A stretch of DNA of 18,627 nucleotides from Candidatus Solibacter sp. GTDB lineage: Bacteria > Acidobacteriota > Terriglobia > Bryobacterales > Bryobacteraceae. How positions within the stretch are numbered: position 1 is the first letter of the stretch; every line of letters starts with the position of its first letter. Location: contig JADGNT010000006.1 of assembly GCA_017883345.1 (NCBI GenBank), forward strand, positions 1 through 18,627, in the 5' to 3' direction. Made by a program: the position numbers and the translations under genes. Shown here one piece after another: positions 1-6,599 of the stretch. The notes under the pieces were generated by a model. It was not told the origin of the DNA. It was given only the letters and a program-made list of their open reading frames with translations, and made no database searches.

Positions 1-13
1 CATCGGCGGCTGA
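1..13. repeat. Edge fragment of the intergenic palindrome seen at 10599-10670
   Basis: The first 13 bases, CATCGGCGGCTGA, are identical to the end of the large inverted repeat at 10661-10673. In both places the sequence then becomes T-rich, and it lies just beyond a gene's stop codon (here the HlyD-type gene ending at 33). This is probably the tip of a second copy of the same element, cut off by the window edge. Thirteen bases alone are weak evidence. Confidence 0.45.
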
Positions 14-32
14 ATATGTTTTTGGCAACCTG

Positions 33-1364
33 TTAGTGAATCACGGCGGCGGCGAGAGAGGGCTGAAGGGCGATTTCCTCGCCTTCCTGAATGCCCGACA
101 CGACGGCGACCTGGGTGTCGGTGGCGCCGCCGATTTCCACTTCGCGGGGCACAAAGGCGTCGCCTTGCTTGACGTAGACGATGGTCTTGCCGCCTGACCC
201 GCTGAGGGCTTCGCGCGGCACGATCAGGCCGCCGGCCGGTTCCGCCGTAGCGACATCGGCGCTGGCCGAAAGATCGGGGATGACCCGCGGATCGCCGGTA
301 TCCAGCACGAGCCGCACCGCAACATTGCGCACGTTGAAGTTGACGCGGCGTCCGCCGAGGGCGAGCGCGCCGACCGCCTGCACGTGGCCCTTGACGACGA
401 TGTCGGGGAAGGCGTCGAAACGCACGGTGGCGCGCTGGCCGAGGCGCACGATCTCGCTTTCCGCCTGATTCATCGTGGCGTCCAGTTGCATGCTCGCCGG
501 ATCCACCACGCGCATGAACGGCTGGCCGGGAGAGAGGCGGTCGCCCACTTTGATCTGGTTCATCTGGCCGCCGCGATAGGTGGTCTGCATCACTACCATG
601 CCGTTCATGGGTGAGCGGATACTGCACCGGCGGTAGTCGAGAAGGTGGCGGTTGCGGTGGCGGACATCGTACTCGTAACTGAGCTCATACAGCTTGAGGT
701 CGGCAAGCTGGCGCTCCTCGGTGAGCGGCATCTGTTTGGCGGCTTCCTCGTACGCTTCCTGGTATTCGGCGGCGGCGAGACGCAGAATTTCCTGCGTGAT
801 AATGTTCCTGACCGGGATGGCGCGCGCGTCCAGCCTGGCCCGTTCCCAGGTGGCCTTGGCGACACGCAGCCGCTGGTTGAGCCCTTCCATTTGCGCCACC
901 AGTTGGGCCTTGCGGCGTGCGATGTCCAGTTCGGCCTGCTTCAGGTTGGCCTCGACGTCCACGAGGTGTTCCTGGATATCCTGAGCGTCGATTTCGGCGA
1001 TTACCTGGCCCTGCTTCACGTGGGTGCCGGAAGCCGCCAGAAAGATCAGCGTCAATCCTCTGCCCTGGTCGGGCGCCTGCAATACGGGGGCGCCGATGTT
1101 TATGAAGCGGCGAGCACTAATGGAGCCGGCCAGGCGCCGCGTGGCATGGATGACCCCGCGGGTGGCCCGCACGGTAGAAACCGAGGGCGCAGCCACCGTC
1201 TTCCGCGGCTGGGGGCGAAGCACCCAGGCGGCAGCCAGAACAACCAGGCCAAGCAGTACATAAACCGGCCATCGGGCCGAAGATTCCGGTGGTTTGGCGG
1301 GCTTGGCGGGGAGGCTCAGCGGCCTCTCGGGTGGAATCCACGGCGAATTGGGAGATGCCGACAT
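33..1364 (-). CDS. HlyD/RND-type efflux periplasmic adaptor subunit
   Basis: This 443-residue protein has the layout of a membrane fusion protein, which links an inner-membrane pump to a TolC-type outer-membrane channel. A proline-rich cytoplasmic head is followed by one membrane anchor (about residues 32-49). A split lipoyl-like region follows, with halves near 85-128 and 248-285 (the second begins RSPMNGMVV). These flank a long helical hairpin (about 131-245) rich in Ala, Glu, Arg and Leu. A beta-barrel region with a hydrophobic C-terminus runs from about 290. The length suits the family. No pump gene is in view; it may lie beyond the left edge, downstream of this gene. The substrate cannot be predicted. 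No strong ribosome binding site precedes the ATG at 1364. Confidence 0.87.
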   Translation of the reverse strand: MSASPNSPWIPPERPLSLPAKPAKPPESSARWPVYVLLGLVVLAAAWVLRPQPRKTVAAPSVSTVRATRGVIHATRRLAGSISARRFINIGAPVLQAPDQGRGLTLIFLAASGTHVKQGQVIAEIDAQDIQEHLVDVEANLKQAELDIARRKAQLVAQMEGLNQRLRVAKATWERARLDARAIPVRNIITQEILRLAAAEYQEAYEEAAKQMPLTEERQLADLKLYELSYEYDVRHRNRHLLDYRRCSIRSPMNGMVVMQTTYRGGQMNQIKVGDRLSPGQPFMRVVDPASMQLDATMNQAESEIVRLGQRATVRFDAFPDIVVKGHVQAVGALALGGRRVNFNVRNVAVRLVLDTGDPRVIPDLSASADVATAEPAGGLIVPREALSGSGGKTIVYVKQGDAFVPREVEIGGATDTQVAVVSGIQEGEEIALQPSLAAAVIH

Positions 1365-1382
1365 GCGGGGGCCTGAACGTTT

Positions 1383-1411
1383 ATTCTATATCAAAGAGTT
1401 ACAGAACCTAA
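1383..1411 (-). promoter_or_regulatory. Candidate promoter of the HlyD-type gene
   Basis: On the minus strand a TAGAAT -10 element (1383-1388) lies 17 nt from a weak TTAGGT -35 element (1406-1411). Transcription would start near 1376, about 12 nt before the ATG at 1364. The -10 is good and the -35 is poor. Confidence 0.4.
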
Positions 1412-1417
1412 TAGGCG

Positions 1418-1430
1418 CAACGTAACGTTG
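1418..1430. promoter_or_regulatory. Perfect palindrome, possible operator
   Basis: CAACGTAACGTTG is a 13-bp perfect palindrome around a central A. It sits just upstream of the candidate -35 box of the HlyD-type gene, between that gene and the hypothetical gene above it. The position fits a dimeric repressor or activator site, but no regulator gene is adjacent. Confidence 0.35.
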
Positions 1431-1473
1431 TGTAAAGGCGGTGACGCGGCTCGGTTTTCGTTGCGGGCGGGAC

Positions 1474-1980
1474 CTACTCTTCGGGCAGCTTTCCATCCGC
1501 CAGGAACGCGTTGAAGCGCCGCATTGCGCCGGTGTACTTGCGCAACGCCGCCGAGTGGACTGCCGCGATCTGCTGGGCGCGCAGGTTACCGTCGGGAGCG
1601 GGCAGCCCCGTGCCGTGCCCGACAAAAAGGCGAAACTCCTGGCTGGCAAAGTAGTATTCCGCGCGGGCGGATTCCAGATCGGACTTCAGCCGGTCTTCGA
1701 GTTTGTGCCGGATGGGGTCTTCCACCGGGCTCCCACACAGGTCATCGGACTGCACAGGCGGGGGCATGAAGCCGGCATCCACCATCTCCTGCCGGACTTT
1801 TTCGTGTTGGTTCCAGAGCGCCCGAAAGCGCGCCCGGTTGCGTTCGATACCGGCGATGATTTCGGACATATTCTGCCCGTTGAAATAGCCGGCCCCAAGC
1901 GCCGCTTCCTCGCTGACCATTTCGCGGATCTGCCGTAGCGCCTGCGAGCGCAATTGATTTAACGCCTCGAAGTCGGCCAC
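1474..1980 (-). CDS. Hypothetical protein, 168 aa, soluble and helical
   Basis: I do not recognise this family. The product is rich in charged and Ala/Leu residues, is probably mostly alpha-helical, and has no signal peptide or membrane segment. A conserved-looking loop near the middle carries GHGTGLPAPDG. Translation starts at a GTG, giving MADFEALNQ. The GTG lies only 8 nt after a -10-like TACGAT box, so the message would be leaderless or nearly so. Codon use matches the genome, and overlapping frames give only low-complexity protein, so it is probably a real gene. It stands alone between the efflux gene and the lyase, all on one strand. Confidence 0.68.
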   Translation of the reverse strand: MADFEALNQLRSQALRQIREMVSEEAALGAGYFNGQNMSEIIAGIERNRARFRALWNQHEKVRQEMVDAGFMPPPVQSDDLCGSPVEDPIRHKLEDRLKSDLESARAEYYFASQEFRLFVGHGTGLPAPDGNLRAQQIAAVHSAALRKYTGAMRRFNAFLADGKLPEE

Positions 1981-1988
1981 TGGTGTTT

Positions 1989-2017
1989 ATCGTACCCCAA
2001 CGGCCATCCAAGCACAA
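1989..2017 (-). promoter_or_regulatory. Candidate promoter of the 168-aa hypothetical gene
   Basis: On the minus strand TTGTGC (2012-2017) and TACGAT (1989-1994) are exactly 17 nt apart. The predicted transcription start is near 1982, at or within 2 nt of the GTG start codon at 1980. The same TTGTGC hexamer appears in the response-regulator promoter at 11654. Confidence 0.5.
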
Positions 2018-2064
2018 ATCGGCATGCTAAGGATCTGTCTAGGAATAACCGGTTCAATTGCCGT

Positions 2065-2142
2065 CAACCGCTCCCTTACGGTCGCGGCTCTGCAAGCGCA
2101 TCGGAGCCGCGACCGGGGTACCCTCCGGGTCGGGAGCGGTTG
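2065..2142. repeat. Nested inverted repeat between genes
   Basis: The outer arms are CAACCGCTCCC (2065-2075) and GGGAGCGGTTG (2132-2142). The inner arms are GGTCGCGGCTC (2080-2090) and GAGCCGCGACC (2104-2114). Both pairs are perfect 11-bp complements, giving a two-tier hairpin. It ends 25 nt from the stop codon of the lyase gene read on the minus strand. It could act as a terminator or mRNA-stabilising stem, or be a dispersed palindromic element. No poly-T tract follows. Confidence 0.75.
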
Positions 2143-2166
2143 GAACTGTTATTTCCGAACAAAGCC

Positions 2167-4068
2167 TCAGGCGAACTCGTGAATCGCGTCGAAGGTCGCG
2201 TTCTGCCCGCGCCGCCGGACGATGAGCACGGGAACCCGGTCGGCCGGATTCTTCCCAGGTCCGGCGCCGGTGAAAACTTCAGCCGGTTCCGCGGCTTTCA
2301 CGCGGAGCGTGAAGCTGGCGCCCTCGGCCTCCCAGCGCGCCCACCAGTCGCCCGCGGCACGGCCGGAAGCAACAGACTCCACGTGCTGGTAGCCGGCGGT
2401 GGCCGCGATGCGTTCCGGCCCCGGCTTGAGATCGAGCGAGGTGGTCAGGCGGCCGGGCGCGTGAAACGCCCAGTCGTAGGTGTGTTCGGCAGCCGAGGCG
2501 CACTCGAAGCGGTCTGCGATGCGATTGGCGCGCACCGTGACGGTGCGCGTGAGCTTGACTCCCGGATAAACCGATGCCGCCGACGCGGTGATGGTGGTGG
2601 CGCCGTCGCCGGTCTTCCACTGGTCGGCCTGCCCGTCCTTCTCGGCCTGCAAGGCGCCGTCCACCGTGACGGTGTTGTGCGCAATGGTGCTGCGATACCA
2701 CTCGCGATGCAGCGGGACGCCGTAGTTGATGGAGCCGGGGTCGAGACCCCACTGGCGGCCCCCGCCCCAGGTGACCAGGTTGAGTTTGTCGGGATGGCCG
2801 TGGCCGCCGCCGTGCATTCCGAAGCGCATCGCCGCCACGGTGCCGGGCGCGCGCAGCATGGCGAATCCGGAGGCGCGCAGCAGGCGGCTCTCCTCCGGCA
2901 CCATGGGACCTTCCGGCACGGAGACCGCGCCGTAGAGCAGCGCCTGCAAATTCGAGCGTGGGCCGCGCGCCGCCACGCGGCCGTACTCGGGACGCTGCCA
3001 GCGCGCGTAGGCGAGTTCGTAAAGATTGCCGAGGCGCACCACGTTGGCGCCGCCATTATCGTTGAAGCCGGGAGGATCGCCGTTGGGGAAGGCGAGGGCC
3101 AGCGGCGCGTCCCACAGCGAGCGCAGGCGGTCGTTGTAGAGATCGCTGCCGGCGTGGCGCGCGGCTTCGGCCAGCGGCCAGAGCGCGTCCATGGTGTAGG
3201 CGTGGTAGCCGAGCGAGCCTTCGTACCAGAGTCCGTCGTCGGTCACGCCTTTGGCGATCTGCGCGCGGAAGCCGCGGTCGGGGTTATCGATGGCATCCTT
3301 GACCAGGTCCTCGCGCCCGGCGGCGAAGCCGGCGCACCCCACGGCGCTGTTCTTCCAGCACTGGATGTTGTGGATGCCCATGCGGTGCTCGCGGATCACT
3401 TCGGCGGCGGCCACCAGGAGATCGTTTTCAATGCGCGCGCGCTCCGGCGCGGCGAGCGTGTCGCGCACCAGGCTGTAGCCCCACGCCACCGGAATCAGCC
3501 ACACGCTTTCGTCGAGCGTCTGCGCCATGATGCGGCCGCCGCCCACTTTATCCTCGCCGGCGGTGTTGTGCCGCCGGTAGCTGGCGTAGCGCGCGGCGTA
3601 GGCGGAAAGGATTTCGCCGGCGCGCCGGGCGTAAGCCGCGTCGCCGGTGAAGCGGAAGGCCAAGCCGAGATCGCGCACGGATTGGGCGTAGCGGCTATGC
3701 ACGCCGTAGAGGACCACGGAATCGTAGGGCTCGCCGGTGTACTCGGCGCCGCACTTGGGGCAGCGGTGGCGGGTGGGGGAAACGGTTTCGAGCTTGACGC
3801 CGTCGCGCGTGCAACTGTACCAGTGCGGCCATTGCCCGCCGCGATCGGGCAGTTCGAGCGGCGCCGCGAGCGCCTGGCGGGCGTTGCGCAGGACGTCGTC
3901 GAGCGCGCCTTTGGCCCAGGCGTTGTTTTCGGCTTTGGTCTTGGCGGCCGCGATCTGGTCACGGTCGACGAGGAGCCAGTTGTCGGCCGCGGAAGCGGCG
4001 CCGCGCGCGGCGAGAGGCATACCAGCCGCGCCGAGAATAACGGCCCGGCGGGTCGGACGATGGCACAT
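2167..4068 (-). CDS. Heparinase II/III-like polysaccharide lyase, exported
   Basis: The 633-residue protein begins MCHRPTRRAVILGAAG, a twin-arginine-type signal ending around ARGAASA, so it is probably exported by Tat. A CPKC motif near residue 112 may bind metal. An all-helical middle follows. The C-terminal beta domain shows the family signature HGGGHGHPDKLNLV, then DPGSINYG, and later HNTVTVDG. Family members cleave uronic-acid polysaccharides such as heparin-like chains or alginate by beta-elimination; the true substrate here is unknown. I chose the ATG at 4068 because AGGG lies just upstream and the signal peptide follows at once; an upstream ATG at 4113 adds 15 unlikely residues. A 41-bp piece of this gene is duplicated at 5031-5071. 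Confidence 0.88.
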   Translation of the reverse strand: MCHRPTRRAVILGAAGMPLAARGAASAADNWLLVDRDQIAAAKTKAENNAWAKGALDDVLRNARQALAAPLELPDRGGQWPHWYSCTRDGVKLETVSPTRHRCPKCGAEYTGEPYDSVVLYGVHSRYAQSVRDLGLAFRFTGDAAYARRAGEILSAYAARYASYRRHNTAGEDKVGGGRIMAQTLDESVWLIPVAWGYSLVRDTLAAPERARIENDLLVAAAEVIREHRMGIHNIQCWKNSAVGCAGFAAGREDLVKDAIDNPDRGFRAQIAKGVTDDGLWYEGSLGYHAYTMDALWPLAEAARHAGSDLYNDRLRSLWDAPLALAFPNGDPPGFNDNGGANVVRLGNLYELAYARWQRPEYGRVAARGPRSNLQALLYGAVSVPEGPMVPEESRLLRASGFAMLRAPGTVAAMRFGMHGGGHGHPDKLNLVTWGGGRQWGLDPGSINYGVPLHREWYRSTIAHNTVTVDGALQAEKDGQADQWKTGDGATTITASAASVYPGVKLTRTVTVRANRIADRFECASAAEHTYDWAFHAPGRLTTSLDLKPGPERIAATAGYQHVESVASGRAAGDWWARWEAEGASFTLRVKAAEPAEVFTGAGPGKNPADRVPVLIVRRRGQNATFDAIHEFA

Positions 4069-4338
4069 TGTGCCCTCATGGTATCGCGGATTGGGGCGGG
4101 GGACACTGGCCAATCTCTGCCCGAGCGTGCGGTGTGCGGCTTTGAAGCTGATGCGACGACGATGGCACTCCAGGCCAGGCGCGAAGATCCTTCCGCGGAC
4201 CGACCGTCATTTCTACGAATAGGGTGTTACGTCAAAGTGGTGCCGGAATGCTCATTCTACGAGTCCGCCGTGACTCGATTCGACATTCCAGAAGCCGAGG
4301 GCTAACCTCGTCTGAAAGTCCCTCAAGAGCTTCGAACG

Positions 4339-4377
4339 AAAAACGCCGGCGGCTGGCAACTACGAAGTTCGCCGGCG
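4339..4377 (-). terminator. Rho-independent terminator enclosing the toxin stop codon
   Basis: The self-complementary octamer CGCCGGCG occurs at 4370-4377 and 4344-4351. It can pair as an 8-bp GC stem on the minus-strand transcript and is followed directly by GTTTTTCG. The loop contains a small inner stem, AACT/AGTT. The right arm lies inside the last codons of the ParE-like gene, and its stop codon (4360-4362) falls in the loop. Confidence 0.7.
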
Positions 4378-4665
4378 CAAGAATGCCGGAATGTCTCGTG
4401 AACCTTGCGTTACTGCCACAATTTCTATCGGCAAGTGCTCAGCTCGGTAAATGACGAGATAAGAACCAACGGGCCAGAACAGAACCGGATACGCGGTGAG
4501 GTCCTCACGTTTGTGGCCCATGCCCGGAATTCGCCCCAGTGCCTCGAAAGCATCGAAGAGCTTTCGTATCCAGCGGTCGGCGGCATCAATGCTGTCGGCG
4601 GCAATGTATTCCCAGATTTCGTCCAGGTCGAGATCCGCATCGGCGCTGAGAACGTAGCCGGTCAT
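4360..4665 (-). CDS. RelE/ParE-family toxin
   Basis: This 101-residue protein has the small toxin fold: an N-terminal YVLSADADLDLDEIWEYIA helix, a middle helix with RKLFDAFEALGRIPGMGHKRED, and a C-terminal strand pattern with YPVLFWPVGSYLVIYR and IEIVAVTQGSRDI. These are hallmarks of ParE-like toxins, which act on DNA gyrase, or of related RelE-type proteins. Its ATG overlaps the stop of the upstream antitoxin gene in an ATGA junction, so the two are translationally coupled. The end of the gene is built into a terminator hairpin. All expected segments are present, so the toxin is probably intact. The exact target cannot be read from sequence. Confidence 0.88.
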   Translation of the reverse strand: MTGYVLSADADLDLDEIWEYIAADSIDAADRWIRKLFDAFEALGRIPGMGHKREDLTAYPVLFWPVGSYLVIYRAEHLPIEIVAVTQGSRDIPAFLRRRTS

Positions 4666-4928
4666 ACCCGCTTTTTTCGGCGTTCTTCCGACCTACGCTG
4701 GAGGCGGGAGCGGGCTGCGTCCGGGTCTACATGCTCGCCACGGTCCAGTGCAGCCAGGCGCCGGCCAAGCTCCTTGTTGAACTCGCCCAGTTGGGCGGCG
4801 CGGGCCTGTTCGTGTTCCTCCAAAAGGCGGAGGGCTTCCCTGACGACTTCGCTAGCGGAGTTGTAGCGGCCCGCCTGAACCTTGTTGTTGACGAATTTCT
4901 CCAGTTCGGGGGTGAGCGAAACGTTCAT
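4662..4928 (-). CDS. ParD-like antitoxin (CopG/Arc/MetJ ribbon-helix-helix)
   Basis: The 88-residue product starts MNVSLTPELEKFVNNKVQ, continues GRYNSASEVVREALRLLEE and ends in a highly charged tail. This is the standard ParD layout: a DNA-binding ribbon-helix-helix at the N-terminus and a C-terminal segment that wraps the toxin. I chose the ATG at 4928 because GAGAGAGG sits 6 nt upstream; a longer reading from 4970 adds residues unlike the family. The antitoxin would neutralise the ParE-like toxin encoded directly downstream and repress the shared promoter. Confidence 0.88.
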   Translation of the reverse strand: MNVSLTPELEKFVNNKVQAGRYNSASEVVREALRLLEEHEQARAAQLGEFNKELGRRLAALDRGEHVDPDAARSRLQRRSEERRKKRV

Positions 4929-4960
4929 AAACAGCCTCTCTCGGAAATGCTTCTCCCCGC

Positions 4961-4989
4961 ATAGTGTCACCGATAACAGACTTTGTCAA
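4961..4989 (-). promoter_or_regulatory. Promoter of the toxin-antitoxin pair
   Basis: On the minus strand a perfect TTGACA (4984-4989) lies 17 nt from CACTAT (4961-4966). A TGA triplet precedes the -10, as in extended -10 promoters. The predicted leader is about 26 nt and includes the strong ribosome binding site. Confidence 0.65.
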
Positions 4990-4998
4990 TGTATGACA
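4984..4998. promoter_or_regulatory. Candidate antitoxin operator over the -35 box
   Basis: TGTCA-ATGTA-TGACA is an inverted repeat with 5-bp arms and a 5-bp spacer. It covers the whole -35 element of the toxin-antitoxin promoter, where ribbon-helix-helix antitoxins usually bind to repress their own operon. Another TGTCA lies at 4965-4969. Confidence 0.5.
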
Positions 4999-5030
4999 TC
5001 GCGGCGCCCTCGATTCCGGAGCGGCTACAC

Positions 5031-5071
5031 GCCGCCACGCGGCCGTACTCCGGGCGCTGCCAGCGCGCGTA
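5031..5071 (-). pseudogene. 41-bp fragment of a heparinase-like gene
   Basis: This stretch matches 2969-3009 inside the lyase gene at 39 of 41 positions, in the same orientation. Read on the minus strand it encodes YARWQRPEYGRVA, the same peptide as the lyase, and both differences are synonymous. It starts at the base right after the DUF29 stop codon and ends before the toxin-antitoxin promoter. It is best explained as the remnant of a related lyase gene left by a rearrangement. Confidence 0.7.
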
Positions 5072-5551
5072 CTAGCGAACCAGATCGCCAAGATGTTCGG
5101 GAAGGAAGTCCTCCGATAGAAGCAGGTTAGCCGGCAATGGCTCGCCTGACCCCAATTTGCTCTTCAGTTCGGACAGGGGAATGCGTGTCTCAATTGCAGC
5201 CTGCTTGGCGGCCTTTGTGTAGACCGGCGGAAGGTCAATCACCAGCAACGCACGCAGGCTGGGAGACTGTGCCAATACGCCCTCAATTTGGGTGCGCTGC
5301 TCGTTGATCGTGGCCAACCACGTTGACGTTTCTCGCATCTGGGGCTGAGCCGCCCACTTGATCAGGTGCATGACCAGCGCCATCATGCGGGATTCGAGCT
5401 CCCGCCGGTCTCGCTTCCCCATATCGGCTATTTCTTCCGCGGCGTGTTCCAGATCGTCTGACGCCAGAACGCCCGAGCGCAGACTCTCGGCAGCTTGCTG
5501 GGTCCAGAGGTAGAAGTCGGAATCGTAGAGAGAGGTATCCACATTCCCCAT
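5072..5551 (-). CDS. DUF29 family protein
   Basis: The 159-residue protein shows the DUF29 pattern: SLYDSDFYLWTQQAAESLRSG at the start, then DLEHAAEEIADMGKRDRRELESR, a helix with LVMHLIKWAAQP, and a C-terminus around LLLSEDFLPEHL. The biochemical function of the family is unknown. The ATG at 5551 gives the standard N-terminus; longer readings run into the cydB frame. It begins 20 nt after cydB on the same strand, so it is probably co-transcribed with the oxidase genes, though no functional link is known. The last residues (LGDLVR) and the stop abut the duplicated lyase fragment, so the extreme C-terminus may have been altered. Confidence 0.85.
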   Translation of the reverse strand: MGNVDTSLYDSDFYLWTQQAAESLRSGVLASDDLEHAAEEIADMGKRDRRELESRMMALVMHLIKWAAQPQMRETSTWLATINEQRTQIEGVLAQSPSLRALLVIDLPPVYTKAAKQAAIETRIPLSELKSKLGSGEPLPANLLLSEDFLPEHLGDLVR

Positions 5552-5571
5552 GGAGCCATTATGCCGCCCAC

Positions 5572-6591
5572 CTACACCTTGCCGGCGAAGCTGCGGTAGG
5601 TGTAGATGAAATAGGCCGTGGTGAGGAGCATGCCGGGGATGAACCAGATCAGGCCGGCTTCCAGGCCGTAGCGCGCGGCGGCCGTATTGTATATGGTGAG
5701 TGCGAGCGCCGGGTCCGTGCTGGACGGCAGCACGTAGGGATAGAGGCCGGCGGCAACCGAGGTCAGCATGCCCAGGATGAACGCGCAGGAGCAGAGAAAC
5801 GCGTCCATGGCGCGTCCGGCGGCGTTCATGATTTTCATGCCGGCCAGTCCGGCCAGCGCCAACAGGGGAAACGCGTAGGCCCACGGGCGCGCGGCGAAAC
5901 TCTCCCTGAGGTGCGGCTGGACGCGGAAGCTGACCAGGGTGATCGCGATCACGGCGGCCAGCACGCCCCACCAGGCGCGGCCAGCGAGTGTGCGCGCACG
6001 GGCTTCGAGCGCCCCTTCATTCTTGAGCGCCAGCCAGAGCGCCCCGTGGACGGTGAGCGTGAGCAGCGCGGCGATGGCGACCAGCACGGTGTACCAATCG
6101 AGGATGCCGGATTCGGGGCCGGCGGCGAAATCGGTCCAGAGCGGGAGGAAGAAATCGCCGGCGCGGTCGAGCGGGACGCCGCGGACCACGTTCCCCAGGG
6201 CGGCGCCGAAGAAGATAGCGAGCAGGGCGCTGGAGCCGGCGAACACGGCGTCCCAGAGCGGCTGCCAGACCGGGCTTTCGATGTGATTGCGGAACTCGAT
6301 GGATATGCCGCGCAGGATGAGGAGCCAGAGCACGATCATCAGCGGCAGATAGAATCCGCTGAAGCTGGAGGCGTAGAGCGTGGGGAAGGCGAAGAACAGC
6401 GTGCCGCCGGCGGCGAGCAGCCAGACCTCATTGCCGTCCCAGACGGGGCCGATGGAGCGGAGCACGGCGCGGCGTTCTTCGTCGGTGCGCGCGACCAGGA
6501 GGTGGGCGACGCCGGCGCCGAGATCGAAGCCATCCAGCACCACGTAAGTGGCGAGCATCAGGGCGACGAGGCAAAACCAGGTGGTTTCCAT
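5572..6591 (-). CDS. cydB: Cytochrome bd ubiquinol oxidase subunit II
   Basis: The 339-residue, strongly hydrophobic protein begins METTWFCLVALMLATYVVLDGFDLGAG, a CydB signature. It carries GPVWDGNEVWLLAAGGTLFF and FPTLYASSFSGFYLPL, followed by several further membrane helices and a short C-terminal tail. With CydA it forms the cytochrome bd oxidase in the inner membrane, which reduces oxygen to water using quinol and contributes to proton-motive force without pumping. Length and motifs match the family. It starts 8 nt after the cydA stop, so the two are one transcript. I chose the ATG at 6591 because the conserved N-terminus starts there. Confidence 0.95.
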   Translation of the reverse strand: METTWFCLVALMLATYVVLDGFDLGAGVAHLLVARTDEERRAVLRSIGPVWDGNEVWLLAAGGTLFFAFPTLYASSFSGFYLPLMIVLWLLILRGISIEFRNHIESPVWQPLWDAVFAGSSALLAIFFGAALGNVVRGVPLDRAGDFFLPLWTDFAAGPESGILDWYTVLVAIAALLTLTVHGALWLALKNEGALEARARTLAGRAWWGVLAAVIAITLVSFRVQPHLRESFAARPWAYAFPLLALAGLAGMKIMNAAGRAMDAFLCSCAFILGMLTSVAAGLYPYVLPSSTDPALALTIYNTAAARYGLEAGLIWFIPGMLLTTAYFIYTYRSFAGKV

Positions 6592-6599
6592 AAAGGTAG

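Noticed and set aside
2140..4305. 721-codon open frame on the plus strand
   Set aside because: It is antisense to the heparinase-like gene, which has a signal peptide and family motifs. The plus-strand product is Ala/Gly/Val-rich with no motif; long open antisense frames are common in GC-rich DNA.
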